This document shows, piece by piece, positions 33,340 through 33,587 of a stretch of 33,587 nt of DNA. The DNA is from a virus. The stretch spans positions 1 through 33,587 of IMG/VR virus record IMGVR_UViG_3300020473_000077; one strand, 5' to 3'. The position numbers were made by a program, and so were the translations under genes. Under the pieces are notes generated by a model. The model made no database searches. It was not told where the DNA came from and saw only the letters and a program-made list of their open reading frames with translations. The first letter of the stretch is position 1. The number at the start of each line of letters is the position of its first letter.

Positions 33340-33587
33340 GATTGTGATAAGTGAATAGGGTAATCTGGATCATTAAACTTACCAAAACTAAACTTACTAT
33401 CTTTAACAATTTCATTATAGAATTGCTCATCCCACTTATACTTTCTCATGCCCATATTGTCTACTAATCTATCAACTTTATCTGCATAATCATCCTTCTT
33501 ATCTGTTACTTTATGTGCCTTATCATTAAGTGTTAAACTACCAGCATATTGCGTCTTATTTAATAACTCACATCTATGAATTGCAAG
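33336..33587 (-). CDS. C-terminal 83 codons of an unrecognised protein, 5' end outside window
   Basis: The frame is open to the right edge and ends with TGA overlapping the next ATG. The visible part is hydrophilic and lysine/aspartate-rich (KAHKVTDKKDDYADKVDRLV near residues 24-42, then MGMRKYKWDEQFYNEIVKD and FGKFNDPDYPIHLSQS). Internal ATGs near 33450 exist, but the frame upstream of them has the same protein-like composition, so the gene most likely starts beyond the window. No family is recognised. It heads the overlapping three-gene run (this gene, 53 aa, 43 aa). Confidence 0.65.
   Translation of the reverse strand, partial: LAIHRCELLNKTQYAGSLTLNDKAHKVTDKKDDYADKVDRLVDNMGMRKYKWDEQFYNEIVKDSKFSFGKFNDPDYPIHLSQS

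Noticed and set aside
1-33587. Insertion sequence, integrase or attachment site
   Set aside because: No transposase or recombinase motif, no terminal inverted repeats with target duplication and no tRNA were seen.

Overview
The window is part of a T4-like marine myovirus genome, most likely a cyanophage (host Prochlorococcus or Synechococcus). The neck and baseplate proteins are recognisable T4 homologues in T4 order (gp25, gp6, gp8, gp13, gp14, gp15). They are combined with giant structural proteins, small accessory proteins and a prolyl-hydroxylase-like enzyme of the kind carried by oceanic T4-like phages. The DNA is AT-rich and every supported gene lies on the minus strand, so transcription runs from right to left. 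A pelagiphage (SAR11 host) cannot be excluded from sequence alone.

Layout in transcription order (right to left): (1) 33587-32246 is a patch of very short genes (a partial C-terminus, then 53, 43, 90 and 41 aa). It is interrupted at 32716-33043 by a gene-free stretch with a plus-strand sigma70-type promoter and a cluster of DnaA-box-like TTTTCCACA sites. (2) 32245-31972 is gene-free and holds a strong minus-strand promoter with a partly duplicated element; it leads into a 79-aa gene. (3) 31735-30741 is a self-contained unit: a perfect-consensus sigma70 promoter, a glycosyltransferase-like gene, a 48-aa very basic protein, and a GNRA-loop intrinsic terminator. (4) 30726-29850 holds a 2OG-Fe(II) oxygenase and an acidic 48-aa protein. 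(5) 29800-1 is the late structural block: gp25, gp6, a 4732-aa giant at the gp7 position, gp8, a 2550-aa protein at the gp9-gp12 position, two small proteins at the fibritin position, gp13, gp14, and gp15 running off the left edge.

The late block is tightly packed, with start/stop overlaps or gaps of only a few bases. It is punctuated by AT-rich motifs (CATAAATA or TTAATAAATAAA) 17-22 nt before gp25, gp8, gp13 and gp15. These match the T4 late-promoter type, whereas the right-hand region uses host-like TTGACA/TATAAT promoters. This suggests an early/middle region meeting a late structural region near 29.8-32 kb.

The structural genes build the baseplate wedge (gp25, gp6, gp7-position giant, gp8), its peripheral or host-facing parts (2550-aa protein), and the neck and tail terminus (gp13, gp14, gp15). 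Several share the same small beta-rich modules: a glycine/tyrosine GxGYxxxP module, an 'RG-GT' module and G-I-G-T-T turns. This points to exchange or duplication of modules within one virion assembly. The most notable items are the 14.2-kb giant gene with an embedded YHYH-like domain and a tandem Cys/YPR repeat array, the DnaA-box cluster with its outward plus-strand promoter, and six short genes of 41-53 aa plus a partial gene at the right edge.
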